A stretch of 64,000 nucleotides of DNA, from NCBI GenBank assembly GCA_023374045.1, contig CM041777.1, positions 465,153,827 through 465,217,826 of the forward strand. The letters are read 5' to 3'. The notes below the pieces were generated by a model that saw nothing but the letters and a program-made list of their open reading frames with translations, had not been told where the DNA came from and did not search any database. Origin of the DNA: Limonium bicolor. Its lineage: Eukaryota > Streptophyta > Magnoliopsida > Caryophyllales > Plumbaginaceae. Within the stretch, counting starts at the first letter, position 1, and each line of letters starts with the position of its first letter. Position numbers and translations under genes: made by a program. This document shows positions 1-12,090 of this stretch, piece by piece.

Positions 1-2659
1 TCGGTTTAACTTAATGTTCATATACTTACAATTCTCTTACTTAATTCTCCAACTCGTTTATACCTTTAATGACCCTTAAACATCATTAAATAAATATTAA
101 ATTTCTTATACTAACATTACCATTCATTACCTTTCCTTAAAAGCCATTTAATAAGCTTCATTTTACAATTTTTGGTTGGTCCGGGACCTTGTCCGAGTCT
201 TAAGTCCCGCACCAACATGTGGTCATACTCCTCGGCCTGTTTTCAATTATGGTCCGGGACCTTATACATAAGGTAAGTCCCGGACCCAAGGCTTTGTAAA
301 CTCTCGAACGAAATTTTAATTTGGTCCGGGTCCTTGCACATAAGTCAAGTCCTGGACCCATACTTATTGAAACTCTCGGCCTATTTTGATGGGGTGGTCC
401 GGGTCCTTGTATGGGACTTAAGTCCCGGACCACCCTCTGTCATAAACCCTCAGTCTGTTTTAATATGCTGGTCCGGGACTTAGTCCTGGACTTAAGTCCC
501 GGACCCTGCTAAACTTTCTACAGATTTTAAGTTTTCAAAATCTGTTACAATCCAAACTTTGCCTAATTAAATTCCCATTGTTCCTACACTTAATCCCACA
601 TGTTTAAGCACCTAATTAAGCTCCTAAACATGCTCAAATCCATTACCAACTCATTACTCCTTTTCATACTAATTCACACACCAATTCTCCACACTTTCCT
701 TTCAACACTTACACAAATCCTTCCTAGTTTTGGTTTGCTACAGATTTTAGTTCCTACTTCCCCAATGCATATTCTCATCTCCTAATGCCATATCCAAGGC
801 CCACAATGCATTGCCTTACCTCTTCAAGTTCAACACTCTTTTTACTAGGTCTTGCACATAAGTTCTCCTAGTTTCTCTAACACATTTCAACAACTCTTGC
901 TACAGATTTTTACCTTCTTATTTCTCATACTACAACTACCATTCCATAATTACCAAACATCTTTATTAACTCCAATACACACCTTGGTTCTCCCATTCAC
1001 CAAGTCATCCATAAATGCACATATTCCTACCAAAATTTTGCCATAGTTTACCTACAATTCTAACTTCTCCACATACACACTTTTTCATCAAATTCATTCC
1101 TAATCTAGCCACACCCATACAAGGGTCCTACCAGCACACAATGCTATATAAATCCATCTCAATACATCAATATCAATACGCATACACAATATACTTGGCT
1201 CTAAGGCCTACAATTCACTTACTAGTTCCCAAATACTCAAAACTCCAATACTACAATACCAATACAATATTTTGGGTTCTCTAAATTGGTTTACCCATCC
1301 CCATTACTCTAATGCATTAAATTTACCATTCAAGAAAGAGCTCTTACCTTAAGCTCTTATTTCCTCTTTTCTTTTCCACTTCTTCTCCTCTCTTTCTTGC
1401 ACAATCGGTCACATGGGGAATGGAGTTGCCAAACTCCATTCCCATCACCCATAGCACACATAAACAAGTGTAATTAAAATACTAATCCCTTAAATAATGC
1501 TAGTTCATAGATATGCTTTAAACAATATTTCTAGGGTTTACCTTTGGAGTGTTTTAGGAGGGGTTTTAGCCCTTGGTTCAAGAAGAAGAATCCACCACCA
1601 TTGCAAGGTTGATATTATGCTCAAAGGAGAGAGAGAAAACGGAGTGTTACAAGGAGGTAAAAATCGGTTATGAGCAAGGATGGTAAAGGATAATGAGTTC
1701 TTTCATGGAGATTTTTACCTTAATGGAGAGAGGAGACTCCAAGCTAACCATTGGTGCTATTTTCTCTTTGATGGGTATACCCACGAAAATAAACTTCCTC
1801 ATTTTTGGATTTTGAAAAGAGAGAAGTGTATAAGGATGATGAGGGATTACAAATATTAATTATTTTTACCTTTGAGCTCAAATGATGGAGCATGGAGAGA
1901 AGAGAGAGTTGCCATTGTTGTTGGTGGGAAGCTCTCCAAAATTGCCCAACCAGAGAGAGAGGAGGAGGAAATCGATGGAGGAAGGAAGGAGGGAGAGATG
2001 GGTAGTGAAATGAGAGGTGAAGAAAGGTAAGGGTGTTTTTGTACTTTAGTTACTTTTTGACTTTTTGACCAATTATTTATTTAGCTAGTTACATGTATGT
2101 GTGAGGTTTTTGACCCACATAAAAACCGGCCCCCATATTACTACTGTTTGGAGCATTTTTTCCTCTTTTACAGAAAACGCTCGTTATTTTACCCGGTTTT
2201 GGTGCTATTCACTAACCGGGCCCGTTTTCCGGAATTTCCTCGTTTATTTATTTTTATTGGTTTTCAAGCTTCTATTAATGCTTAATTATTGTTATTTAAT
2301 GATTTATAATTTTTACAGGTCCGTTTGGCCACTTAAAGTCACGTTTTCGGGTTTTCGCAAAAAACGTGCTCTAAAGCTCTATTAGTATTTTAATTCATTC
2401 ATTTGGATCCGTTTTCTTCGGGAGTTGTTCCCATATATTATTTAGGTCTTATTAAACCTTTAGAATCCATATAATACGCTAACCGAGGTCTCATACCTCC
2501 TACGGTTGTTTAACGCTTATTTACCATTTTTCACTTTTTAAGCGTTTATTTATTTCTTTTGGATTTATTTTTCCTTACCAATATTACTTAAGCATTATTA
2601 GGCTCTTAAATAAGGATTAGAATAATCTTAATCACTATATTTAAGTTCGGGGTATTTCA
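1..2659 (-). mobile_element. Element alpha 3' LTR, truncated by the window start
   Basis: This stretch is repeated nearly base for base at about 24305-26954, the alpha 5' LTR. It ends GGGGTATTTCA (reverse of an LTR start TGAAATACCCC) directly before a reversed polypurine tract, TACCCCCTTA, so it is the 3' LTR of a minus-strand element. The left end lies outside the window. It contains a hairpin array (178-506) and then AT-rich sequence. The short ORFs here have low-complexity products, lie in repeat DNA, and are not real genes. Differences from the other copy are scattered substitutions and small indels, so the element is not very recent. Confidence 0.85.
178..506. repeat. Tandem hairpin array, five units of about 73 bp
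   Basis: Five units begin at 178, 251, 323, 396 and 470 (spacing 73, 72, 73, 74). Each starts GGTCCGGG and closes with a near-complement CCCGGACC, so each unit can fold as a GC-rich hairpin in otherwise AT-rich DNA. The spacers contain CTCGGCCTGTTTT-like sequence. The same array occurs in the other alpha LTR at 24482. Confidence 0.85.
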
Positions 2660-3541
2660 ATCTACCCCCTTAAGAACTTTGTCCTCAAAGTTGTTCGTAG
2701 TTATTGGATTACTATACTTACTTATTTATGCTTGCCTAATACCAAAGCCATTCATTCCTCCTCCTTACAATTCCCAAATTCCTTACTTAAGGTTTCTACA
2801 TCCCATACCATACCAACGTACAATACTTACTCCAATCCGCATTACTACCAACCATCCAGTTCCTCATTACAAACTTTATACCTAAATACAGTGCAGAGCT
2901 ATCCCTTAAAGCAATGCAATACACATTACAATCCCGCAGGCACTCAGGTCATCTCGACACAGGACTCCTCTATGTCCCGCTGCCCTTGGAATAATACAGC
3001 ATGCTACACTACTATCTTCCCCGATACAAGCTTCTAACCGAATCTTCATTCTCAGTCTAAGGAAAATCCTTCCCAACAGCTAATTAGAAATCCTTCTAAA
3101 GCATACAACTCCAAATTCCAGTTTATATTCATTACATCTATCCTATGCGTGATTCTTGTGACCACTTAAGGGGAGCTTCAAGAATCATTCGACCCTGATG
3201 AGATCAGCATCAGTGTTGAACTATCTTTCCACCCCAATTTGTGTTTGGTTTCCCTTGATCTGATCAGGATCAAGTTCGACTTCCCACATCAGTTTCAAGC
3301 AAACAAATAGTTTAATTGTTTTCATTTTCTATCCTTTTACCCTTTCTAGTCGTGATACGAATTCATACATCTCCAAAGGATGGAATCAGTCCATCAATCA
3401 TCCTCACTCTACTTCCCAAATGCTATACTCCATGGTTCAATATCTAAATGCTCATTTCATCAACTTTCACTACTTCCCTCCATTACTCTTCATCATTTCA
3501 ATTATTCTACTAGGGATTACCATGCTTGTAAAATTTAGTTG
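2660..3541 (-). mobile_element. Element alpha interior, polypurine-tract end
   Basis: It begins with the reversed polypurine tract (plus-strand TACCCCCTTA at 2663-2672) followed by a CTTTGTCCTCAAAG-like block similar to the one next to the LTR in the related chromoviruses at 31368, 33374 and 51377. No coding sequence is visible. The interior is cut at 3541 by the LARD and resumes at 17885. Confidence 0.75.
3537..3541. repeat. Left target-site duplication of the LARD (AGTTG)
   Basis: AGTTG lies directly before the LTR start TGAAATACCCC. The same five bases lie directly after the other LTR at 17880-17884. Five bases is the normal duplication size for LTR-element integrase. Confidence 0.9.
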
Positions 3542-6500
3542 TGAAATACCCCTAAATTAATTTAGGGGATTTCTTTTATTAAACCTTTAATAATACTATT
3601 AAGTATTAAATTATTATATGGAATTATGAATATTAAATTATTATATGGAATTATGAATATAAATTATTATATGGAATTATGAAATTTATTTAGGGGTTTT
3701 CTCCCTATTTAACCCTATTATTATATAGTATTATGAATTTAATAATAAGATTTATAAGTCATAAATCTTGGGAAAATTTCTAAACACTCCAACTATATTA
3801 TAAAGATTTTAGGAAGTGTTGGAACATTGTTTTGAAACATAAAAGTCAATATAAAATTCTAGAAACCTTAAAGCTTATTAAGCCTTGCTAGAATTGACTT
3901 TTTTGAGAATCGTCAAACCAGGCCATGAAACCTATACCAATAAATAGGTTATGGAAAACCATGAAGATCAATAAAAGGAACGTAAAAACGGATCATCCTA
4001 GCCAAAGTTATGATAGAATGAAGTTTAGAGCCGAATTTTGAAAAGATGCTGATGTGGCAAGTCTGCTGACTCATCAGGCGCCTCGGGATACGCGCCCAGC
4101 ACTTAACCAAATTCTATCTCCACGATTTTCGGAACCGACTTTGCCCTAACTTGTGACCTCCATAACTTTCTCATCTTTTGGAATTTTTTAGTGCCGTCTT
4201 TTGCATTCTCTTCTCCTTAATCTCCTCTTTGCAACCATACTCACACTAACCCTAACTCATCCTAAATCAACCGGAAATTCGATCCAAAGTAGCCACCCTG
4301 CAAAACCGTAACTGCAGTTTCCAGTTTTTCCCTTCAAATCAGGTAACTTCGTCTAGCCATAACTTCTTCGTTTCCCATCCAAATTTCATTTTCTTTAGCT
4401 CGTTTTAAAGAGCTCTAATCCCTCTACAACTTTCATGTTGATGACCAAATCTGATTCTCAATGATATGGAAGATATAGGCGTCTAAAGTTCCGACCCCGA
4501 TCTGGTCGCGTTTTGCCCAGAATTTTTCCAGAAACGGGAAGGTAAACTCGTAACTTTCGGGTTTGATTTCTTCTTGTGTGTTGTGAGTTAGAGTGAGTTC
4601 TTGCTATCAATACGTAGATCTAAGTTTGCTCTTTCCAATGAGCCCTTACTCATAGCCTAACTCGATTTGTACTGCTAGTTATAGATCTTCGAAGTGGGCA
4701 CCACGAACTGCTCAAAGTTCATATTTTTCCAGATTTACCGAAATTGAATTTCTCCGTTTTTGCAACTCCGGTGAGTCTCCGATTAAATTGCTCCGATATT
4801 GCTGTTCGTAGTCATGTTACCGTCTTAATCCATGTTCCAATTTAATCAATTACGCTCTAGATTGGGAGAATTGGGGAGAATCGAATTCGGAAACTGTTTA
4901 GAACCCTAACTTCGAACTGAATTCGAATTCCATCGAATACTGCATTATAATTAGGGAAATTAGTATCATTGGAACCGAAATTTGATTTCTAAACCATAGA
5001 AACAAGAATAACTCGATTTTGTTCTGTATATTGTGAGAAAATCGAGATTTAGTACTCGAGTCGATTTGGGGGCGGATGAAGAACTGGGCTTTCAGCAGCC
5101 GTCCGATTGTAGTTATAAGAAACGGACGGCTGAGATTAGATCGTTTCAAATTAAAAGATTAAGTTTTTATTATGATTTCAGTAAATAACCCTAACTTGTT
5201 GAATTAATTTAAATACCTTCCCGAATGTATTTTGACTTGAAATTTTAACCATAGATTCCTTATTTAATCTAGTTTATTTTGATGTAAATTATTATGGTTT
5301 TTGAGTTTTTAAACATAAGTTATGAATTTTTCAAGTTACGGGTTTTCTGGAATTATTTGGCTAAATTAAAAAGATATTTTTATGAAATAAAAATTTTATA
5401 ATATGTCTAAAATGTTATAGTTACTGTATATTAAATTTGGGAATTTTTGGGCAATGGTAAAAGGTTTTAAAAATTGTGTTTATGAGTTTTTCATAAGAAT
5501 AACCATATATAAGGTTTTTAATGTAACCAAAAATTAAAGTATGATTTGTTAATTAACTTTTAAGCTGGGGAAAATAAAGGAAACTAAATTAACATTTTAT
5601 AACAGTAAGTTTATAAATGTTTTTGTATTAGCTTTTAAGAGAAGTGAAATTATTTACATATATGTATATATACTTACTTAAGTAGAAACTTATATAAAAT
5701 AAGGAATTTAATTATCCTACATTTTATTTACTATATTGTATGGGAGTTAATATTTTAATTTAAACTAAGGAAAATATATACATATATATATATTTCTATA
5801 CATATATATAAAAGGAATAAAATAGTAACTAAGGTTAAATCAAGGAACTAAATTAATCTACATTTATATTAATTATATAATATGGTAGTTAATAGACTTA
5901 ATTGAAACTAGGGAAATACTTTATTTTATAAACCATATTTTGGATGTAGATATGATTAAAAGTTAATATAAATAATTAAATGCAGTAAAACTACATAAAA
6001 ATGTCTTGAATAAATCCTGGTTTACATATATGATAAATAAATAAATAAAAGACATAAAATACCTTATAGCAAATGGAATATGAAGGAATTAATAAGTTAA
6101 ACTAAACCTATACATAATACTATTAAAAGAGTATTATATGAGGTAGTATTGAAGTGTGGTTATGAAATTGAGCTTAAAGAGTTATCTTGGATTTCTAAGA
6201 TTTATATAAACCATATTAGAATACATGTGTAATATTATTTGTCAAAGACCATAATGTAAATCTATAATTTGGTTAGGTAATTAATAAGTTGGGACTTAGG
6301 AATATTTGTAATTAGATTTTACACAAATAGAACTTACTATATAATTAATGAATAAATGTAATACTTTTACATCTAAATGTTCTTAATATATAAACAATAA
6401 TAAATAAATAAAATACTTTTACATCTAAATGTGAGGTGGATTACTAAGTCTAGATTTAATCATTTCTTAACATTTATGGTATTGGAATATAACTTAATGT

Positions 6501-8139
6501 TTTAAGATAAAATCATTAAAAGGGTTATGATATAAAACTATATTAAACTATGATTTGGAAATTTATCTAAATAATAATCCTTAAGTTTCCTGGCATTAGA
6601 TAAGCCATATGAAATACATTTATAACATTTATTACCAATACTTAGGATGTGAGTTTACAATTAAGTGAGGTATTTAGTAGTTAGAATTTATAGAAGGTTT
6701 ATAAATAGGAATTTGATACTTAAAACCTTTGAACCTTTTGTTAGATAAAACTGAGTTACATAGATATTATATTGATATACTTTACGGTAATGGGAATTAA
6801 TGATAGGTTATTTGAATATAAAATATGAGAATTTTCATATAATTAACAATTGCGCTTACGAACCAGAATTTAATTCTTTGATACATTCTACTCTATGTAG
6901 ATATATTGTCCATCCTAAATACAATAAAGGGAATTAATTTATTAAGTTATTCCTTTGAAACCTTAGGCTTTGTAAAATAATTTAAAACATATTTAAGGCT
7001 TAAGTTTATTGAAGTCTAGTACAAAAGGATTATACATAGTCTATAGGGTGTATGTGTAAAAATAAAACATTTAGGAGATTAAAGGTAAGTAAGGATACAT
7101 AAAAGTTATATTTAAACACCTTATTATATAGGTAATAATTAAGCAAATAATGTACCTTGTGAATACTAAATGTAAGAGTTCGATAAGTCTAAGTTAACTA
7201 TAATATAGTTGTTTCAATATGAGAGGTAATTCAACATCTTATGGCAAGATTATTAGACGGTTATAATAGGAAGTCATTCTGAACTAAGGATATGATAATT
7301 GAGTTTAGTGGCTCAATTAAGTTATAATGAATTGTATCTACAACATTATGATTCCAATATACAAGATGTAGATCTTAATTAAGTTAAGGGAAAGACTTAA
7401 TCATAATGGGTTGTCTAGTAGATATTGTTTAAATACATAATCTTTACATTGTGAGATAATAGTATAGTATTCTGAGATGAGTCCATCATAGGTCATAATA
7501 CAATGTTTTTCTAAATTAAGAATAAAGGTATTGAGCTTAAGATTATTATTGAAATTCTTAGATTTAATTATATAACATAAACACATTTATGATATAGAGG
7601 TCTCAAAAGTCTAGAATGTGAGGATTGTGGTTAAGTATGAATAAAGTGGATAGGAGTGGACAATTAGCAAATGTTAATCGAATACATTCCTTGATCTTAC
7701 CACCTTGGGCTATACAACGTCTCAGATAACACAAAGATTATACATAACATTTAAGTGAGGGCTTAAAAGATAATTGAGACTTTGAAGTAAGAGTAAGGAG
7801 TTTATTTAAGCGTAAGATTTTTGCATAGTGATTGATTACTAACCTTATATTCTTCAGAGTACTGTTGATTGTTTGCGCAAGTTGATTAGAACTGCTACAG
7901 CGTTACCTAGGTACGATTTCTCGTACTCAGCTTGTTGTGTTTTGGACCTTATGGAATGTTTTGTACAATTTCTCGTACTCGATACTTTTACTGATGGACT
8001 TTATGGAATGTTTTGGAACACCAACTGATCTTGAATGGATTTCAAATGAAACTGTTGTGTGACTAACTGAGCTTGTTGTGACTAACTGAGCCTGTATGTG
8101 AAACTTCCTTGGTTATTGGTTCCTCCTATCTAGTTGTTT

Positions 8140-8229
8140 CACTAGATATTAACTGCCTAGGGTTTACGCTTCTACACTCTGTAGGACTGAGTGTTTTGGT
8201 ATTGCTCTTGTGCAGTTAATGATCTAGTG
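8140..8229 (+). repeat. 90-bp palindromic motif, copy 1 in LARD 5' LTR
   Basis: The arms CACTAGATATTAACTGC (8140-8156) and GCAGTTAATGATCTAGTG (8212-8229) are inverted repeats with one extra base. Between them is a conserved core with an inner stem CACTC/GAGTG and the block TTTTGGTATTG. The same 90-bp unit lies at 16711-16800 and, reversed, at 58711-58800. Confidence 0.8.
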
Positions 8230-8344
8230 GGGTGACTGGGAAAATAGGAAAATATCTGGTATTGGTAATTCTTCCTTTGGATAATGGGTAATGTTTCATC
8301 CATGAGTCGAGTTTGATCAGCCTTATTGGGAATGGATTCTTTCT

Positions 8345-8434
8345 ATTGGATATTAATTGTCGAGGGTTTACGCCTCTACACTCTGTAGGACTGAGTGTTT
8401 TGGTATTGCTCTCGTGCAGTTAAAAATCTAATGG
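8345..8434 (+). repeat. 90-bp palindromic motif, diverged copy 2
   Basis: The core (GGGTTTACGCCTCTACACTC through GTGCAGTTAA) matches copy 1, but the outer arms are decayed. The flanks on both sides are similar to each other (ATGGATTCTTTCTATT before, ATGGATTATTTTTATT after). G2 has only one such flank at this point and no second motif. The equivalent in the 3' LTR is 16915-17004. Confidence 0.75.
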
Positions 8435-8484
8435 GAATGTGGGAAAATGTTAATCTTGGTAATGAGTATGGATTATTTTTATTA

Positions 8485-8983
8485 GAGTAAATTACTCGGA
8501 ACCCCCTTCAGGAATGGGCATAATACAGTTAACCCCCTTGTGTTTATCATAATTATTGGTAACCACCTTGAGATTACAGTATCTCTAACTATGAGCCCCC
8601 GAGCTATAACTTTTTTATCAAAACGTTAACTCTATGCTGACCCATAAGTTTAATCACATTATTAATGACATGCTGGACAAAAAACACTGCTTAATCAGCA
8701 TTCTTATTCTAAAAAATGTCAACCCTACCTCGAAAATGCATCCAAAATGGGATGAGGGAGACTTAAACGATGTTGATTAAGTAGTTTTTGTCGAGACTAG
8801 CATTAATAATGTGATTAAGCTGATGGGTCAACATATAGTTAACGTTTCGATAAAAAAGTTATAGTTCGGGGGCTCATAGTCAGAGATACTGTAACTTCAG
8901 GGTGGTTACCAATAATTATGATAAACACAAGGGGGTTAACTGTATTATGTCCATTCCTGAAGGGGGTTCGGAGTAATTTACTC
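8485..8983. mobile_element. 499-bp foldback MITE, Mutator-like target duplication
   Basis: The ends are inverted copies of each other for about 200 bp (roughly 8485-8703 and 8772-8983), starting GAGTAAATTACTCGGAACCC. The 13-bp terminus is itself palindromic. A 9-bp direct repeat, TTTTTATTA, flanks it at 8476-8484 and 8984-8992. The 3' LTR of the same LARD has the uninterrupted site, with one TTTTTATTA at 17043-17051. There is no coding capacity, so it needs a transposase supplied elsewhere; the 9-bp duplication points to a Mutator-like one. Confidence 0.92.
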
Positions 8984-9539
8984 TTTTTATTAAGTGGTGC
9001 ACGCACTTTTCACCGATGACTGAGAACAGGTCGGTGGCAGCGGAGGTCTGCTATACCTCGTCCATATGGACAACTGACGGCGGAGGTCTGTTTACCTCGT
9101 CCTTGTGACAACTGACTGGCGGTGGGGGCCATCTCTCCCAATTGGTTTATTCCACTCTTGAGTATATTTTGTCTATGGGAATCATCTTCTTAAATGGTGG
9201 AGACATGAACTGTTTACCACGGGTTATGGATATTAATGTCACTCCTAGTCCTTTGTGACTACTTAAGTCTTTCTCTTCTTAACCAGAATTGGTTCTAACA
9301 TCAACAATGAATGCTTACTAACTATGTGGTGTGACTACTTAAGTGGATGACTTGGTTTGGAAGTTCTCTATCTCTATCTTTGTCTTGTTTTCTTTTCTCT
9401 TTAACTTGATTGTTTTGAAGTGCTTTATCTCTGTTTTACTTTTAAGAGTTTGTTTTCATGTTACTGTTTATTTTGAAGAGTGATGTTTTATAAGTTTGTT
9501 TTTGGAGAATTGTACCAGTTCCATTCCAGGGAACTGACT

Positions 9540-9555
9540 CACCCCTCTCGGGGTG
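9540..9555 (+). other. Conserved short GC hairpin near the LTR 3' end
   Basis: CACCCC and GGGGTG pair around the loop TCTC. The hairpin recurs at 17597-17612 in the 3' LTR and in reverse at 58086-58101 in the G2 LTR, where the loop differs but the stem is kept. A role in RNA 3'-end formation or structure is only a guess. Confidence 0.5.
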
Positions 9556-9827
9556 GGCTGCTTGGTTTCATCTTGCAGGTACAAATTGATTTACAGGTGG
9601 CCACGACGAGCATGAGTGATTGGGATGGGATTAGGTTTATGGAGAGTGAATGTGTTTTATTATTGTTATGTTTATGTTAAGTTTTCTCGAAGTTCAGACC
9701 GTAACTTAGTTAATTGTAATGGTTGTAATTGGTGAGGTTGGTACCGGGTGTTTGGAGCCCGATGGTCTGTAGCACCTTTAGTTTATTTTCCGCTGTTGTT
9801 TTATTATTATAGGGGTGTTACAGAAAG

Positions 9828-9839
9828 TGGTATCAGAGT
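9828..9839 (+). promoter_or_regulatory. LARD primer-binding site (initiator Met tRNA)
   Basis: TGGTATCAGAGT matches the complement of the plant initiator-Met-tRNA 3' end (TGGTATCAGAGC) at 11 of 12 bases, five bases after the LTR. It primes minus-strand DNA synthesis. Confidence 0.88.
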
Positions 9840-9854
9840 GTAGTTACGCTCTGA
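9833..9854 (+). ncRNA. Primer-site hairpin in the LARD leader
   Basis: TCAGAGTGT (9833-9841) and ACGCTCTGA (9846-9854) pair as a 9-bp RNA stem with one G-U pair around the loop AGTT. The 5' arm includes most of the primer site. Equivalent hairpins occur in alpha, beta and G2. Confidence 0.65.
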
Positions 9855-12070
9855 ACCCGAGAAAACAAACCGAGTGAAATACTTAGATTATAGGTGCACT
9901 TAAAACTGGGGAACTGGGGTAGAATTGGGAAGTGAGGACTCCAGTAAGGTACGACTCCTAACCCTTTTTGGAATTGAGAACGATTCCTTTACACACTTTT
10001 CTTTTGTGAATGTCTGTTGAGTGTGATATGTTGTTATACCGTTCCAACAATAAACTACAAAATAATATATATATATAAGTTTGGAACATCCTATATTAAG
10101 TACGATAAGATTTTGGTTGAGATAAACCAAATATTAAGCTATTTTTCAAAAGTATACTCATGGAGAATACATTGCTAAAAATGCAATCCTTTAAAAGCTA
10201 GTACACAAATTCCTAGAATTTTAAAGAATACTTTTGGTTGAAAACAGTATACAAATAGAACTTTACATAACTAAATTAGTATTGATATATGTGAAAGTAC
10301 TTCAACTCCTTTAAAGTTTGAAAATAAATCTCATGAACTACTTGGTATCAATTTATTACCTAAAGATAATGTTTAAGATAAATCTTAAGTCTAGAAAATT
10401 ATTAAGCTAACAAGAACTAGTAGCGTATTAGAAAAGATCAACATCTGAACTTGTACAACACATTAAAACTCTATGTTAACTTTAGAAAGAAAACACATAA
10501 ACCTAACACCCTACGGGAAGTGCCTGGTGCGACGAACTCCTAGGCTGAAAGTAGTGGGGGTGCACACCCACTTCTAGAAGTTTAGGGGCTAGACAAGCCT
10601 TGTCATCTAACTGTAAATAATCTTCTACACAGGTGATGGATTGTGTTGAACTTGAGGGGAAGTGGTGGTAAGACGTTACCATTATGGAATCTAGAGCTAG
10701 GCATATTTCATTACTAGCCACAATGAACAGTTCAAAACTCGTATATTAAGATCCAGTACTAAATTCATGCATGTAAAGTTTACCGAGTTAAATCCTTGGT
10801 GAAAAATACTTACCTATGGAGTGAAAACCCATGAGTAATAATATACTAAATATTATTGAGCCTTAAATACTTGGAGTATTGAGTGTCTAGTGAAAAATTG
10901 AGAGTTACTTAAAGATTTGGAAATCCTCATGTTTATTTAGAAGTTTAACCTTATACATAGATAAAATCTTAGAAGTCACACTAAGAGTGATATTTACAAA
11001 AGCCACCATTGTCTAAGGGAGTACTAAGATTTAATAATCAGGAGAATACTTACATAGAACAGACCTTAAGAAAAATAATTACCAAGAGTGAGTGAGTTTT
11101 CATTAGACTAGCTCATTTGACTTAAAATTTTATATAGAGTCCCTACCTTAAAAAAAATATAATATATAAATTTTAAGGTAAAGGAATCAGATTTTGGAAG
11201 AACTTCCTAAAATTCTGCCTTGGGTGAAGTTATATAATAAGTAAATTTTATAAAGTAAACACTGTATGAATCGTCTAAAATACGATAGTTAATTATAAAA
11301 ACAATTGAAACTTGAAAAGTCACAGAAAATATTTATCTTATAGGGTTTTAACATATGGTTGACTAATAAACCTTTGAAGATAATTTTGGAAGATTATTGA
11401 GGATTATTAAATGATCGGGAATATTATGTTAAACTACTCAAGTACGTTACACCTGGTTTATAGCTTGGTAATATAATTGATATGATAAATGATCATATAT
11501 GGACATATAATTCGTATCAGTCATTAAATGAATGGATAATAATCATAAGATAAAATTTTATAACCACCAAGAAAATACAATTACATAACAATCAAGAGAT
11601 ACAGATATATGTAACGATCATAGATAAAATCAACGGTGTAGTAAATTCACAACAAAGCTGGTTAATAAGGTGTTGAATTCTTTGAATGTGCCGTTAGTAG
11701 CGGTACGAGGCGTACCTTAGCTCTTTTAAGGGGGATATGCTGGCATACTCCTCCTTCGTTATCTCATCCGGATTATGCCTCGTTGCATTGTTAGTAAAGG
11801 GAGAACAGTATTAGCAGAATGAGAGGTGTTTTATGTGCTTGGTTTTTACAATATGACACAGTATGTGACTGTTGATTTTCATCATGCTATGTCTTGGTAT
11901 ATCTTGGTTCGTTTTGAGTTTGAGTAATCTCGAGTGGAATCTTGTTATGGAAATGGATGGAAATAAAGGATTGGATTGGTATGGAATTTCATTGGAATTA
12001 TCATTGTCTTAGCACACCCGAAGCGGTGTGAGTGCCTACTAGTTGATTTTCTTAAACTTCGAGGCGAAGT

Positions 12071-12090
12071 TTCTTTTAAGGGGGATATAC
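12071..12090 (+). promoter_or_regulatory. LARD polypurine tract
   Basis: The purine run AAGGGGGATA, preceded by TTCTTTT, lies directly before the 3' LTR start at 12091. It is the expected start point of plus-strand DNA synthesis, and the same TTTTAAGGGGG core is used by the neighbouring chromoviruses. Confidence 0.8.

Larger units (their letters stand above)
3542..9822 (+). repeat. LARD 5' LTR
   Basis: The LTR runs from TGAAATACCCC to GGGGTGTTACA and is followed by the primer site. It is unusually long for a plant LTR. The first 1.6 kb, beginning with AT-rich tandem pieces (ATTATATGGAATTATGA repeated), matches the reverse of G2 LTR sequence. The middle, about 5150-7850, is AT-rich with no recognisable feature. 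The last 2 kb holds two copies of a 90-bp palindromic motif, the MITE and a short hairpin, CACCCCTCTCGGGGTG at 9540-9555. No gene is present. Confidence 0.9.
9823..12090 (+). mobile_element. LARD interior, non-coding
   Basis: The first 150 bases after the LTR (primer site, then GTGCACTTAAAACTGGGG and following) match the reverse complement of the G2 leader at 57660-57811. The last 450 bases (about 11640-12090) match the reverse of the G2 tail at 51377-51790, including a CTCTTTTAAGGGGGATATG block at 11727. The 1.7 kb between is AT-rich, with no gag or pol motif and only short ORFs. This is the pattern of an element whose genes were replaced by filler DNA. Confidence 0.8.
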
